A stretch of 64,000 bases of DNA from Brachionus manjavacas (GCA_019054805.1 JAHQIY010000014.1:186001-250000), one strand, 5' to 3'; counted from the stretch's first letter, positions 10,447 to 22,904 are shown. Program-made: numbers and translations. Notes: a model not told the origin generated them from the letters alone.

Positions 10447-11755
10447 GTCAATTAGAATTTGATGTTGCATCAATGAAAAAAAAAAATTCATCGAGTTATC
10501 ATCGATGAGGAGTGAGCGGATTCATTATGTTACATCGATGAAAAATATAAATTTCATATATTTCAATAATTTTTTTTCATTGAGATAAAATAAACTTCAA
10601 AGTAATTTATCAATTGTTAATTCTTTATTTTAATTTAAATTTTAAAACGTTTATGAAAAAAATACAAAAAATATTTAAGCCTGTTTTAAAAATTCAAAAA
10701 GGAACATGTCAAAAAAAAATTTTAATCTCACAAAAAAAAAATTATTTAATTACACTATTCAGATTAAATATACATATATAATATACATATATATAAAAAA
10801 AGAAAAAAAATTTCTTACTAACATTATTGACGTAAACGGTTAAAAAATTATAGATTATAGTTTCTCATCATTTAACAATAATTTTAAAGTTCTGTTTGCC
10901 GTTTTGTACTACATATTAAAGCCAACATAGCTAGTCGTTTAATTTTGCTTTTTTGACCACGGTTTACTTGATGTGTTGAATTTGTCTCAACTAGACCAGA
11001 GCTTGAGGATAACCTCAATAGTCCAAGTATTCGATTCGGATGAATGATTAGGCCCATAACTCATTTTTTCCAAATTCTATTACTCTATTAATTTAAGTTA
11101 ATATTAATAATTTATTAATTTATTAAATTAATTAATTGAGCAAAGTCTAATTTGTCAGAAAAAAAGATGGTTATTTTTTTTTAACGATGATAATCTTAAT
11201 ATTTTGACCAGGCTTGTTTTTGACCAGTCACAAGTTTAAGTCAAAGTCAGTAGAGCCAAATTTTACTTGACTTGAATTATCGTAAATTTTTGATCGACAG
11301 AAAAGGAAAAAAAAAAATTTCTAAAATTGGTATTGCAAATTAAAATAAGATTAGCTTGAAATAAATTTATAGTCAGTGACTTTAGCTTGGCTTAAGATTG
11401 TTGAATAACTCTGATTTTAACGAATCTTAACAGAAATTGAGTGTGCTTAACTAATAATCGATGAATGACTTAATTAAAATTTACTACTTGCGTCTTTAAT
11501 AGAAATAAGCTACAATACTGAGTTTTTAAAGCATATATGCTTTCTAAATATTACTCAAACATAGATTCAAAGTTCATACAAGGTTCTAATAGTGACTCCT
11601 CCTATTTTTTAAATATTTTGTTAGTATCTAACAAAAAATGACTTCTGATTGAGGATTTAATAGTCTCATCGTAAATTCAGTGGTTTATTTGATGATTTTT
11701 CGATGAACTTCGCTAATTCCTCGATGAAACATTATTTTGGTTGTGACTGGGCTGG
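10447..11755. mobile_element. Candidate non-autonomous DNA element with CCCAGTCA ends
   Basis: The left end reads CTCCCAGTCAATTAG with TTGATGTTGCATC nearby. The right end, read on the minus strand, gives CCCAGTCACAACC with AATGTTTCATC at the same distance. The similar ends and ATCGATGA-type motifs on both sides suggest terminal inverted repeats of a 1.3-kb element. No coding region is inside and no clear target duplication flanks it, so it remains a candidate. Confidence 0.3.
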
Positions 11756-12099
11756 AGTGTATGTATAGTACAATTGATGGATAATTTAACATTTAAATTG
11801 AAAGCACAATAAATGAAAATTTTATAAATAAATGATAGATACTAAATTTTCATTACCTAATCGAAAAATAAAATTAAATCGAAAAAATATTAACAAACGT
11901 AAGCAGCTGTAATCAAAAAATAAAAAAAGATTTAATTTTTATAAAGCAATTTTCGACTGATAAAAAAACTCGCCAAAATTTTTTATTTTTTTTAATGAAA
12001 CAAAAATCATTATTTGAATTCTAATAAACTCTAAAGAACAAGAAAGTTTTTTTTTTATTTTCTAATAATCAATTAAAAAAATTAACTTTTAAAATCAAA

Positions 12100-12888
12100 T
12101 TAACTAATTGCATTTAGACTATTTATTAAGTTTTCAAATCTAATGTCTCTTTTGGCAGCGCCCATTTTATTCATTTTAACTTGATGATTAACAAATGACT
12201 GTTGCCGTTCAATTTTTCTAATAACATTCTTATTCTCTACAATAAAAGGACTGTTGTTCAAAAATCTCTTGAAAGTTTGATCATAGTCATCCTTTTGCTT
12301 TTCTCTGGTCGAAAATATTCTCGGAGATTTTTTATTTAAATTTACAACGGAATCGTTTCTAGAAGAGTCTGAGATCATTGGAAGTAGGAGATTACTTTTT
12401 TCTTCTTTTAGTATAATCGGAGAAGGTTCGACAAAGCTTTTCACCAAATTTGCACTTGATCCGGCCGAACTAATGCGAACAAAAGTTACTTTTTGGCTCG
12501 GCATCCTGTTCCAAATCTGCTTAGTGTCCTCGTTTGAATTAGTCCTGTGACACATTTCTATTGATTTGTTGATTGAAAAATTTCCTATTTCTTCTTTGCT
12601 TTCCGAGTCTTCATTTTTTTGCTTATAAAAGCTTAGGGTCGAAATTGGCCGGCTAGAAAGCCTACTATCTGTTGTTCTTTGAATCATTTCTCGAAAAGAC
12701 TTGTCCGCTTTCCACCATTCTTTTCGCTTGGCCTTGTTTTGCTGAATAAATTCATTTTTGTGATGATCTTTTGACATCAAGGCTTTTTTCTCTTGTTTCA
12801 TAATTCCATTTAGTTTGGCTTCAAAACGACTTATCTCCATGCGTCTCTTAAACAACAAGGCATGCTGAATATTATCTGAAGTTAGCAT
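12100..12888 (-). CDS. Uncharacterised intronless protein, 262 residues, basic and Ser/Lys-rich
   Basis: One frame runs from ATG at 12888 to TAA at 12100. The upstream extension to 12906 starts at TTG, so the ATG (MLTSDNIQHALLFKRR) is preferred. The N-terminal third is helical and highly charged (EAKLNGIMKQEKKALMSK, then KRKEWWKADKSFREMI). The remainder looks disordered and rich in Ser, Asn and Lys. No transmembrane segment, signal peptide or known domain is visible. It is co-directional with the other host genes and lies 0.7 kb downstream of the small secreted protein. It could be a cytoskeletal or ciliary coiled-coil protein, but nothing in the sequence shows this. An upstream non-coding exon cannot be excluded. 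Confidence 0.6.
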   Translation of the reverse strand: MLTSDNIQHALLFKRRMEISRFEAKLNGIMKQEKKALMSKDHHKNEFIQQNKAKRKEWWKADKSFREMIQRTTDSRLSSRPISTLSFYKQKNEDSESKEEIGNFSINKSIEMCHRTNSNEDTKQIWNRMPSQKVTFVRISSAGSSANLVKSFVEPSPIILKEEKSNLLLPMISDSSRNDSVVNLNKKSPRIFSTREKQKDDYDQTFKRFLNNSPFIVENKNVIRKIERQQSFVNHQVKMNKMGAAKRDIRFENLINSLNAIS

Positions 12889-13620
12889 TTTTTCTTTAAA
12901 AAACAAACAAAAAATAAGTTTAAAAATGAAAATGTGACAGATTTTGAATTTAAATAAATTTAAAATTCGTTTATTTAAATCAAAGTAGACAGCTTAAATT
13001 TTGATTTAAATGGTTTCCCAATTTCTTAATGTCAACGCAAAGTTTATTTTTTTTCTTAAATGATAAACTTGTATTTTTAAAGCTTCTCTTAATTCGATCT
13101 AATACAAAAAATTACGTCCCTTTAAATTTTTGAACAGAAAAATGAAAAAATTGGACCCTTTTTCCGCATTAATTTATTTTGCCTAGTTTTTCTTTATGGT
13201 ACAAAGCATTGGAAAAAGCTATTTTTTGTTTACTAATAAAAAGTAGAAATTTAAATAAATTCTTAAATTAATTAGATTCAGAATGAATTTATTTAATTTT
13301 AGAAAAATAAAGTGTTTAGGAAAAAAATTTCTCAAATGTTTATTTTTAGGCTTGAGTAGAACATGGTCTCTAAAAAATTCATTTTTTAATAAAAAAATAT
13401 TTTTAATAGCGTTCTCAATTGCGTTTAACCGAAAATTTACCTGAATTTTTTTTTTATTTTCATATAACTAGAAAATACCCTATATTTATCTGATCTTTTT
13501 GCTAACAAATTGAGATATAAAGCTTTGAATTAGAAAAAAAATTAATTAAATTTTATTCTACCCAAAACATATAAAAGTTTGATTAAAAAAAAAAATTCAA
13601 AATTTTTTAAGGCAATAATC

Positions 13621-14163
13621 TCATTTTTTGTCATACCATTCAAATGATCCACTAAAATGTGGATAATAAAACCAGCGTTTTGAATTAATTGAATCTTTAT
13701 ATTTAGCTTCAGCCAAATATATCTTGCCAACAAAATCTACTTTACCATTTGGTGCTTTAGTGGAGCGAATTTCATCGCTTTTTTTCAACATGTCGACTAG
13801 TTCGGCAAAACACTCTTCATCTTTGATAGTTATACCTTCTTTTAAAGTTCCACTTGTCACTGATTGAGATAAAAATGTGAGGTTAAAATTTAAAGATTGG
13901 TTGAGTTTTGATTTGGAATAAATTGGATAAAGTGGCACATCTTGCTGGTCAGAATCGATTGGTAATATGGCCAAATATTTCAAAGATGAAACATTAAAGG
14001 CAGACAGATCATTTTGTGAGTGACATGATAGATTCGAAGACAAGCTTAGTTTACAATAAATGCTTTTTGGTGACAGCATGCAAACAATCAATTGATTGTT
14101 TGGCTTATGTTCAGAAAAAGCAAACAAATTCAAGAAAGCTACCACCACAACAACAAATTTCAT
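13621..14163 (-). CDS. Small secreted protein, 180 residues, unknown family
   Basis: The ATG at 14163 opens a signal peptide (MKFVVVVVAFLNLFAFS). The mature part carries several Cys (VCMLSPKSIYC, LSCHSQ, EECFAEL) and N-glycosylation sequons such as NQS, NLT and NVS. The C-terminus is aromatic (KRWFYYPHFSGSFEWYDKK). There is no intron. A TATA-box candidate lies 39 bp upstream, which supports this start and implies a very short 5' leader. The gene starts only 251 bp after the integrin beta stop, in the same direction. I do not recognise a domain. A secreted or extracellular role follows from the signal peptide only. Confidence 0.7.
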   Translation of the reverse strand: MKFVVVVVAFLNLFAFSEHKPNNQLIVCMLSPKSIYCKLSLSSNLSCHSQNDLSAFNVSSLKYLAILPIDSDQQDVPLYPIYSKSKLNQSLNFNLTFLSQSVTSGTLKEGITIKDEECFAELVDMLKKSDEIRSTKAPNGKVDFVGKIYLAEAKYKDSINSKRWFYYPHFSGSFEWYDKK

Positions 14164-14201
14164 CTCAATTTAGCTTTTTTTATTCAACTAGAATTAATCC
14201 T

Positions 14202-14210
14202 CTATTTATA
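14202..14210 (-). promoter_or_regulatory. TATA box of the small secreted protein gene
   Basis: TATAAATAG on the minus strand lies 39 bp before the ATG at 14163. The Vps62-like gene has TATAAATA at the same distance, 39 bp from its ATG. The close match makes a core promoter likely despite the AT-rich background. Confidence 0.5.
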
Positions 14211-14414
14211 TGAAATTTTGATTTCAAAATTTTAAATATTGACTTGAATATTGTCCATTAGTTTGAAATAGAAATTTATGAAAAAAAAATTATGACTTTG
14301 ATCAAATTTATTTTTTATTAAAAATTTTAAAATAACACAACGTTTTATTAAAAAAAAGAAGCCTAAAAAAAATTTTACTATTTTAATTAACAAACAAAAT
14401 TGAAAAAAAAAATC

Positions 14415-17400
14415 CTAATTAAGTTTAGTGTCTTTGTACGATGGATTGACAAATTTGCTTGTAGCAGATTTATACAGCGGATTTTCTGATGTTTCCCAAG
14501 CAGCTTTTTTCTTCTCTTCATTGAACCTAGCACATTCTCTCTTCTGCTGCATGGTATCCAATATTTTCCAAATAATCAACAATCCCAGGCCAATGAATAG
14601 AACACTAGAGACAATTATTAAAATAATGGCCCATGTTGGAAACGAACTCGGACAGTCTTTTTCTCTGGTGAATCTTATTTTTTTGTCATTTAAAATTTCA
14701 TAGGAAAAAAAGAATGTACAATTGTCGCTCAAGTCATTAAATTGGCATTGCTTGTAGGTCGGGTCTTGATCAATGCGATCAACTTGTTCGAGCTCTATGT
14801 CACACTGGTCGCAATCTGTTTTCTTGCCAGTGCCAAACACTTTGCATTGAACACAATCGCGATTATTTTCGCAAGGAAGTGGACAAGTCTAGTTAAATTT
14901 TGTTAATTTATTAAAAAAAAATTTTTTATTTAAAATTTTTACAGGACAATCTTCGCAAGTTCGACCAAAATATCCTGAGTCTTCGTCACATACACATTTG
15001 CCACACACACACTGACCTTTGCCATTGCAAACAAGACCATTCGACGAAATGCACGAGCTGTTGTTTGTGCTACATGAACAATCGGACTTGGTCCAGCCGT
15101 CAAAACACTTACATATACCACATTCACACCGACCATTACCAGCACACACAACACTCAAATAGCGATCACATGATTCATTGTCGCATTCGCAGTATTTGCC
15201 AGAAATTCGTGACGGATCATTCTGAAAGCAAAAATAAAATTGAAAAAAAATACGTTTCACGGTTTTGTTAAGTTCAGTACAAAAGAACAGAACAAAGTGT
15301 AAAAAAATTAAAAATTTTTTTCTCCAAAAGTCTAAAATTAATTCTGAGAATGCAACATAGTGCATCAACTGTCAAAGTCTGCTGATGAAGTGCAAAATCT
15401 CTTCAAAATTCACTACACTCGATTATATTGAAATTTAATTTCTGTTTAACTCTTCAAATCTAGCAGACCTCGATATTTGATGCAACCTTGAATGTTGCAT
15501 TTTATTGTTTTTGCAGAACTAAGTTAAGACCTTTAGAAAAAAAGTTATTCAATTTTTTTAAATTTTTTTTTGTTCTTTTTATTATTTTGTACCGAATTTC
15601 ATAAAACCATATTTGACTAAGAAATAATTTTTTTAATGCCTAAAAGGCAGGTGAGAAAAAGACATGATAGGAGAAGAAACAATATGAAATATTAATAATA
15701 TATGGGTCTATCCAAAAAAACAAAACATAGCACTTTTAAAAATCAATGTCTGATTAATGCTTAACTTTTCTATAATAAAAAATAAAAAATTAAATTCTAA
15801 AATTGGTATTTTTTTTGTCATGAGAGTCCAAAGCTTTGACAGAATGCTAATTTAATAAAAATAGCAGTAAGATTTAAAAAAATAAAAATTTTAAAGAATG
15901 ATCAGTTGAGGCCCTGGGGACCCTCATATCACTAACCCATCGATCTAAAAACAGAACTGCTTTCTTTTACAGACAAATATGAATCTAAATTTAAAAGAGA
16001 TTTATTTAAATTCTGTTTAAATTTTAATTTTTGCTGAAAAGAGAAAATTTTTGAGCGATTTCCATACAGTTGGCTTTCAAAGAGGCTATTTATAAATAAT
16101 TAAATTGATTTATCTTCTAAATCATCCCAATCACAATCTAAGCAAAAATGAAATAGATCTTTGCTTTTAATTACAGTACCATTTTTTAATAAAGTTTATT
16201 GATGAAATCGATGAGTATTGTATCCACATATTTTGTACAACTTGAGAGAAAAGCTTGATTTTATTTTAGGTCTAGCTTTAAATAGAAGGATCCTATTAAG
16301 AATCTTTTTTCTGTAAATTCTTAAGAGATCTAATAGGATCCCAATCGAAATTGGACTGCTGAGTAAGAGTTTTTTCCAGTAATTAAATAAAAAAATATTT
16401 CAAAAACTTAATAAGCAAGAATAAAATCAGCTGCTACTTACACAAACACATTGTCCACAATTGCATCGGCCTTGATTGTTGCAAATTATTTTCTCACCAT
16501 CGGGTCCGCTTTGTCGAGGACTAGAAATGAAACAAAAAATTAATAAAATACTACTAGGCGCTTTTTTAAAATGTGGATAAACAAATATGTAAAAATTTGA
16601 ACTTTTGATTAATTTTTGAAGAAGAAGTTTTGATTAATTGCTTTTTTAAATACAAAAAGGAAAATAATCAATTTGAGGTATAAAAAAGTTAAGTAAGTAT
16701 TCAAGATATTAAATTTGATTCAAAATAATTTTCGAACTGAATGATGGGCCAAAAAAAACAACATTCTAATTCAAGGCTAAATTTAAATAAGATTTTGTCA
16801 AACAAGAATAGAACCTAAATTAAAAATTTTTGGAAAAAATAAAAAGGATTTAAGCAATATATATAAAATTGATTTTGGTGTTAATTGATAAATAAGTAAT
16901 CAAAGATTGCTTAATTATGATTATTATTGTTATGTCTACCGATTTTTCGCTGTATTTTGAGCGATTGCTCTAATCTGAAACAGAGGTAACTATTTCGGGT
17001 TGATTTTTTCTTCATTCAAATAAATTATTTAAATATTATTTAGATTTTAATATTATTTGGTTTTACTTGTAATCATTTCTTTTTTTTTTTTTTGTCTTGC
17101 TTTCCTTAAGTTTCAATTTTGTAAACACGTATCGATTCTAACTCTCACAAATTTTTTTTTTTTCATATTTTTATTTCTTGATTTTATTCTACTCAACTTA
17201 CTAGTTTTTAATTTTTAATTTTTATTTTATTTTATTTAACTTTATTTTAATTTTTTATCTTTATTTTTTATTTATTTAATCTGAAGGAGCTTTAGCTCGG
17301 TACAGACATACAAATAAATAATAATAATAATATATAATTTAATTTTCAAACAAGGTTGAATATCACTGTTAGATTTTCTTTTAAATTTATTTAATGTTGG

Positions 17401-20400
17401 CATATTCATTTGATTGAAACATGTTTGAATATCCCATATTTGATTTCTACACTAATTCACGAGGTCTTCTTTAGTTTGGTGGGCCATTCTGCTCGATTTG
17501 TTGTTAGGCAAGTGGAAGAATACAACTAGAATTTTTTTCGAAAACCTCGCCTCATTGTTTAATTGCTAGATTACTTATGTCTCTTTTTTCTTTTAAAAAC
17601 CGGTCAATTCTTACACACTAGTGATTAAATAGTTCACTTCCTTATATATGATTTAAACACAAGTTGATCTTCAAGTAAGTGAGTTCTTAAAGTTTGGGTA
17701 AAAGGCATCTTTTATCTATGCAATTCCTCGTTTAACAATAAAAGATAAGTGCTATAAAATTTAAATTTATTTTTTAGTTCTAAAAAATGTAAATAATACA
17801 TTAGTAAATCACTATAATTACGGACTCTTTTTTTTTGTTTTAGAATAAAATCAACTTTCTTTTATCCAAAATTCTTATTGAACCTTTAATAGACCTTCAT
17901 TTATATTTTTTTTTTTAGATTTTATTAAATTTTAAAAATTGCTTTAAATTTATGATTTCCTTTTCATTTTGACCAAATCATTAAAAATGCTCGCTTTGCA
18001 TTTAAAGCCTTCAAAGAAAAGGACTAACCGACATACCTCAAAAGATCATGGGTAATTTGTATTTAAGAATTTATTTTAAAAGTTTTCTTTGAGAAAAGTT
18101 TTAACAAAATGTTAATTGCATCTTGTGATGTGTTTAACGACCTTTAATACAAAGAGCTTGAATACAAAGAGTCCTAAAAATTTAGCTTAAGAGATAGAAA
18201 AAAATGAATTATCTGTCACTTAAAAATATTATTCTATCAATTAATTGTCAATTTATTTCTATTTGTAGCTCAGCTAACATTACTTTTGAGAGCGTAGCTT
18301 CGATTTTGTCCAGCTATAAATTTATAAGTTTTCCAATACATATTATTTAATGGTCATACAAGTGATGAATACCATATTACTGCATGTGTTCCTCAAAGCT
18401 CAGTGATTAGTCCATTACTCTTTATTCTAATCAATGATATACCAAAAAGACAAATAAAACAAATAGTGAATACTCTCTTCTTTTTGCTAACGACTCGGTC
18501 ACATTCAACATTTTTGAGAAAAAAGGAAATCTAGAAAATTAGCTAACAAATAAACACTTAGACATATTAGAAAAATGGCTCTTGAAGTGGAATATCTGTT
18601 GAAAAGTCTTGCTTCATTGTCTAAACTGAATAAAATCAGGAAAATAAAGACTTAAACTTAAAGATATATGAAAATAAAATCGAGAGTCAAAGTAATCAAG
18701 TTTTTAGGTGTAAAATTTGATTCAAAATTAACCTTTACCCCAAAGGTCGATGAAATTAAGCAGCGTTGTAGTTCAAGGTTAAACTTAACATTAAAATTGT
18801 CAAACAAAATATGAGGTCTTAACCATTACACACTAGAAATTTTATATAAATCTTCAATCGGATCGCTAATTGAATACTCTTTTCCATGTCTGAATTAACT
18901 TTCAGAGACAAACACTAAAAAATTCAAATTGAATATAAATAATGAGTCAAAAAGTCAAATTTTTAGACATCACGTTAGACTCAAAACTAACATTAGGTCC
19001 AATGGTGAATCAATTAATATAATTAAATATCTTTCAAATAAGAAATGGGGTTCAAAACCAAAAACATTAGGAAATCTTTACAAATCTTTGATAGGATCAA
19101 TCATGGATTGTTCTTTTCCTTGTTCAAATTCATCATCAGAAACTAAAATTAATAAAATTCAATTTAACTATTCAAAATTCAGCAGTTTGATCTATTTTGA
19201 AGTTAAAATATGATACTCCATCCAACATGGTGCATCATGAGGCTTTGATTAACTTAAATTACTAACAGTCTCGAATCAGCTATTTGAGTTGAGTGAGAGA
19301 TGTGTTGGGACAAGATTGAGTCTTTCTATTCCATTGACTGTCATATTGGTGGAGGAATACAAAGCAGGCTTTGAATCAAGTTATATTGCATGCCCAACTC
19401 CATTTTCTAATAGCTATCTTACTATTTCCTCTTTTTGTCCTGCGCTATCAAATATCTAAACATGTCTAAACACTAGCTTCACTATGTTTCAGCAAATGGT
19501 TTTTAATTTTATTTTTATTTATTTTAGATTGGAGACAGATAAACAAATAAATACAGTACTGATTTGATACTTGGGCTTTCGGTAATTTTTCGAAAATTTG
19601 CACACGTAGGAAAAGGTTATTTAAGAAACATTCAAAAAAATTACGTAAAAACAAAAATGACAAAAAAATGCTTTTTTAAACTTTTTTCAGTAAATTATAC
19701 AAATTAAAAAAAATAAAAATTACCGATTTTTACGTAAATTTGCGTAAAAAACGAATATTGCAACTGTAAAATTCTGCACAATTTCGATAATTATGGTAAA
19801 AATGAGTAAAAATTTTGAAAAAACCTTATTTATTTATTTATTTATTGAATTGAATTAACCTCCTTTAAGGAGAAGTAAAAGAAAATAAAGATAAAATTTT
19901 TTTTTTGTGTTTTTGTGTTTTTTTAAAAAATGAAAAATTATTATCTAAAAATAAAATTACAAAAATAAAAAAGGAACATTAGTTCGAAAATAGAAAAAGG
20001 GATGAAAGTTAGAAAGCAAGATAATTCGGACCAAAATTCATGAAAAAACCTTATAATCTGAATTGAAGTAAAATAATTAAATTTTTATCTAATTTATTAA
20101 GAAAACAAATTTTTTTTTTAATAGGATTTATTTTTTTATCTTAAATACTTTTCCGTATTTTTAGTTTTAATAAAAGATCAATAATGATGTAAATTGAAAA
20201 AAAAAAGTGTATGAGTAGAACCAAAATAATATTTTTTTAATATTTTGAATTTATAGTTTTTTATTATTTAGCTTTTAAAACCGAACGTTTAGTTTTTAAT
20301 AAATTTTACGCTTTATCAAACGATTCACCAGTTTGAAAAATAAGGCAAGGTGTTCTTAAAATAATCTTCATCCATTAGTTTAATATAAACTTAATTAATT

Positions 20401-22450
20401 GATATAAATTTATTTATTTATTTTCAAAAAATTAACCTTTTATCACTGATGTTTTACCTTTAATTTCTAAGAAATTTTTTAAATAATTTTTGCGGTAAAA
20501 AGCCATGGTCTCATTTAAATTATCTAGGAATTTTTCTCTTAATTTATTTTGTAATTCTTGAGTATTCTTGAAAAAATTTAATTTAAAAAAAAAATGATTC
20601 CGTTCGTAATTCATAAAAATTATTTAAACCAAAGCATTGAAAACATTTGATTGATTTTTTTAACAAATTTTTGTCAGTATTAACAGAATTTTACTGAATT
20701 TTAGTGTATCAAGAAACGTTTACGTGAAAATCTTTTTTAAAAGTTTTTTTTTTTTAATTTGTTTAATTTAGTGAAAAAAAATTAAGATGGCTAAAAAAAT
20801 GGCATTTTTTGGCAGAGGAAATTTTCACTAAAAGATGATTTTTCTAGAAATGTGCGCATTTCCTTATTTTGAATATAATGAAACTCACTTGATACAAGAT
20901 GAGATGTTTGCGGTGGATGTTTTGTCGTTGGGATCGTGCGAGTCCAAATTGCTGCACTCACACTTGCTGCCATAGTACAATGGCTCACACTGGCAAATGC
21001 CGCACACTTTCCTGCCCCTGTCATTGCACTCCGAACTAACGCCAGCACCTTCAGCACCTTCAGCACCATCAACCAGCAGCGACTCTCTGCTCGCACACTC
21101 ACACTCGCACTCGCCCTCAACGCTGACCTCGACGCGTTCCGCCAGCCCCTGCGCACTTATGTTAAATCTAAGCGGCCCGCGCTCACACTTGTCCATGGTC
21201 AACTCGACTTCAAAGTCCACTTGTTGCTTTATCTTGAGGCCATCGCACCAACTAGTCTCGACTAGTTGGCCGCCTTGACACTTGGAAAAAAATCTAATCG
21301 AAAGAGAGTCGGGCAACGACTCGGCCGTGAACACAATCTTCTTGGCTATCGTCTTGTAGATGTCGACCACTAGCTGGACAATGTTGGACGAGTCGTCGTC
21401 GAGCTCGCCGACAAACGAGCCTTCGATCAGCTCGCTCAAGTTTTTGTACAACTCGGCCTGATCGCGAACCACCGCAAATATCAAGTTGACGTTGTTCTGG
21501 CTTATTTTGTGGTTGATTTGACCAATGGACGGATAGTCGTGGAGCAGCGAGTGCGTGTAGCGACGCTGTGCGTTCAGGTGGCACTGGGCGTCGTTGGGCT
21601 CGACTATGCCGGCGAGTTTGCCGTCGCCGGCGTAGTGAAAGCCGGCATCGGTCGAGTACACGATCAGCTTGCGACTGGCGGCTCTCCAGCCGATCTCTTC
21701 GTTGCACACAATGACTTGCATGAGGGCGTCGAGGCCGCCTTCGGGCGAGTCCAAATTGCCGCTGACCTTGGCCGCGGTCACCTCTTGCTCGAACAAATTC
21801 GAGTCGTCGGTCAAGGTCATGTGATGAATGTAGCCGTACGGCGGCACACATTGGCTGGCGCCGCTCCGGTCCGAGCTCATGCACGGATTGCTCATGGAGC
21901 GGGGCGCCGTGTTCACAAACGGCACCGTTTCCTTCTCCACAAACGAGCCGAAGCCTAGGCGAAAATTTTTCGTTATGTTTCTCATGCTGTTGGCGAGCAG
22001 CTGGCCCAGCTTGGACAGCTTTGTCTTGTGCACGTCCATCGAATTGGACAAGTCCATTAGAAAGTACAAATCGACGGGATAGTCTTCGGCCAGCTGATAG
22101 CTGACGTTGAAGCGGAGAGGCGAGTGGGCGCGCATCTTCAGCTCGACTTTTTGAGGCTTGATTTGAACAGCGGAGCCGTGCGAGTCCAGCGGCTTGAACG
22201 GCTTGTCGCCAACTATTTTCACTCGGTGGCCAGGGTTGACTGTGTGCTGTGGACTGCAGTATTTTTGTATGTTCTCGTAGTAGTCGCATCTGTTTAGGTC
22301 GGAGTCGAAGTTTTGGCTGCACCACGCACACTCGTGTACTGACGTGATGCATTGATTGCAGTTTGTGTTCGAAATGCATAGATTGGCCGTCAGCGACTCG
22401 ATTAGTAGTGCGACACTGACGAGCACAACGACCAGCACATTTTTGAGCAT
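14415..22450 (-). CDS. ITGB: Integrin beta subunit, 797 residues, four exons
   Basis: Exons on the minus strand are 22450-20889, 16520-16442, 15221-14943 and 14888-14415. All joins use GT-AG and keep frame. The product is a cell-surface adhesion receptor beta chain. Order: signal peptide (MLKNVLVVVLVSVALLIE), PSI domain (NCNQCITSVHECAWC), beta-I domain with the MIDAS motif DLSNS at 133-137, a Cys-bounded specificity loop (190-201) and SPEGGLDA at 235-242. Four EGF-like repeats follow, then the tail domain and a transmembrane helix (about 724-748). The cytoplasmic tail keeps both talin/kindlin-binding motifs, NPLY and NPSY, plus WETSENP. Length fits the usual 780-800. The large first exon is much richer in G+C than its introns. 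Intron 1 (4.4 kb) holds LINE fragments and intron 2 a MITE. An AATAAA lies about 70 bp past the stop. Confidence 0.96.
15259..15609. mobile_element. MITE copy 1, inside integrin beta intron 2
   Basis: The left end reads ACGGTTTTGTTAAGTTCAGT, then ACAAAAGAACAGAACAAA. The right end is its inverted relative (GTTCTTTTTATTATTTTGTA, then CATAAAACCA). The interior contains AGTTGATGCA-type sequence in inverted form and an ATGTTGCA pair. Related copies lie at 27124-27357 and 39622-39988. There is no coding capacity. Confidence 0.6.
15610..16441. other. Remaining integrin beta intron 2 sequence
   Basis: The sequence is AT-rich and intronic. I see nothing else, apart from a small inverted pair around AAGAGATCTAATAGGATCC and its partner near 16290. 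Confidence 0.5.
17090..17335 (+). mobile_element. 3' UTR fragment of the I/Jockey/CR1-like LINE
   Basis: It ends in GGAGCTTTAGCTCGGTACAG followed by an AAATAAT-type tail, the same 3' block as the LINE at 2.2-5.6 kb. T-rich 3' UTR sequence precedes it. It sits in integrin beta intron 1. A further diverged LINE C-terminal scrap may follow at about 17.46-17.6 kb (VGHSARFVVRQVEEYN). Confidence 0.7.
18340..18930 (+). mobile_element. Decayed LINE fragment (reverse transcriptase, C-terminal half)
   Basis: The decayed plus-strand sequence can be followed against the complete LINE: VNG-TSDEYHITACVPQSSV, then SVISPLLFILINDIPKR and KVDEIKQRC. It carries several stops and frame changes. It ends where the next copy begins, so two truncated copies lie head to tail in integrin beta intron 1. 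Confidence 0.75.
18935..19560 (+). mobile_element. LINE fragment carrying the C-terminal region, second copy
   Basis: It starts at KVKFLDITLDSKLTLGPMV and runs through KWGSKPKTLGNLYKSLIGSI to the 3' region with an AAATAAAT-type tail near 19.55 kb. It shares with the minus-strand copy at 22.9-23.5 kb a 4-nt insertion after AAAATTCAATTT and an in-frame TGA. These are absent from the complete LINE, so the two derive from one already defective source. Confidence 0.75.
19561..20888. other. Integrin beta intron 1, 5' part
   Basis: The sequence is AT-rich. It contains a GTAAATTT/TTTACG-rich patch (19.57-19.82 kb) that resembles in style the fold-back element at 60.7-61.8 kb. A 60-codon minus-strand ORF with an ATG at 20614 (KNTQELQNKLREKFLDN) lies inside. 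It has no identifiable family and may be chance. Confidence 0.4.
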
Positions 22451-22904
22451 TTTTCTTTCTCCTCTTTTTTTTTATATTTTTTTTTTTTCTTCTATGTGAC
22501 TTTTTGTTGCTTGTTGCTGTGTCTGTGTAGAAAACAAATTAGCTGAACAGGTAAAGCTAGCAATTAAGATGATGAATGAGTAATAGCTAGTTGAGATAAG
22601 AATTTTGATTATGAGAATTCATTTTGAAGCATGCGAGATTAAGTTTGGGCCGAAAATCGCGTTTAACATATTCAGGTCAGTAAACAATCTATGATGGACG
22701 GATTGATGAGCAAAAGTTGAGCAAAAGTTATGCTCTTTTAATTGTCTTATCGACATGCTCGATGCTTCTTCTTTGTTTTCTTTTGTGAACTTGTTTTTTC
22801 CAGTTTGTTTATTTGAATTATTTTATGATTGTGGCATGTTTACTTGTTTTATTTTTTTTCCTATCGTTATTAATTATTTATTGTTTTGGCTCAATTTAGG
22901 CCAA
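22451..22904. other. Region upstream of the integrin beta start
   Basis: A purine-rich leader on the coding strand precedes the ATG (GGAGAAAGAAAAATG). The rest is likely promoter. I see no clear TATA box or other gene. Confidence 0.4.

Noticed and set aside
20432-20614. 60-codon minus-strand ORF with ATG nested in integrin beta intron 1
   Set aside because: It is short and of simple A/T-type composition, with no recognisable family. Kept only as a remark on the intron.
21294-22379. 361-codon minus-strand Arg-rich frame inside integrin beta exon 1
   Set aside because: It is an overlapping frame of the GC-rich coding exon. Composition and lack of any domain show it is a shadow.
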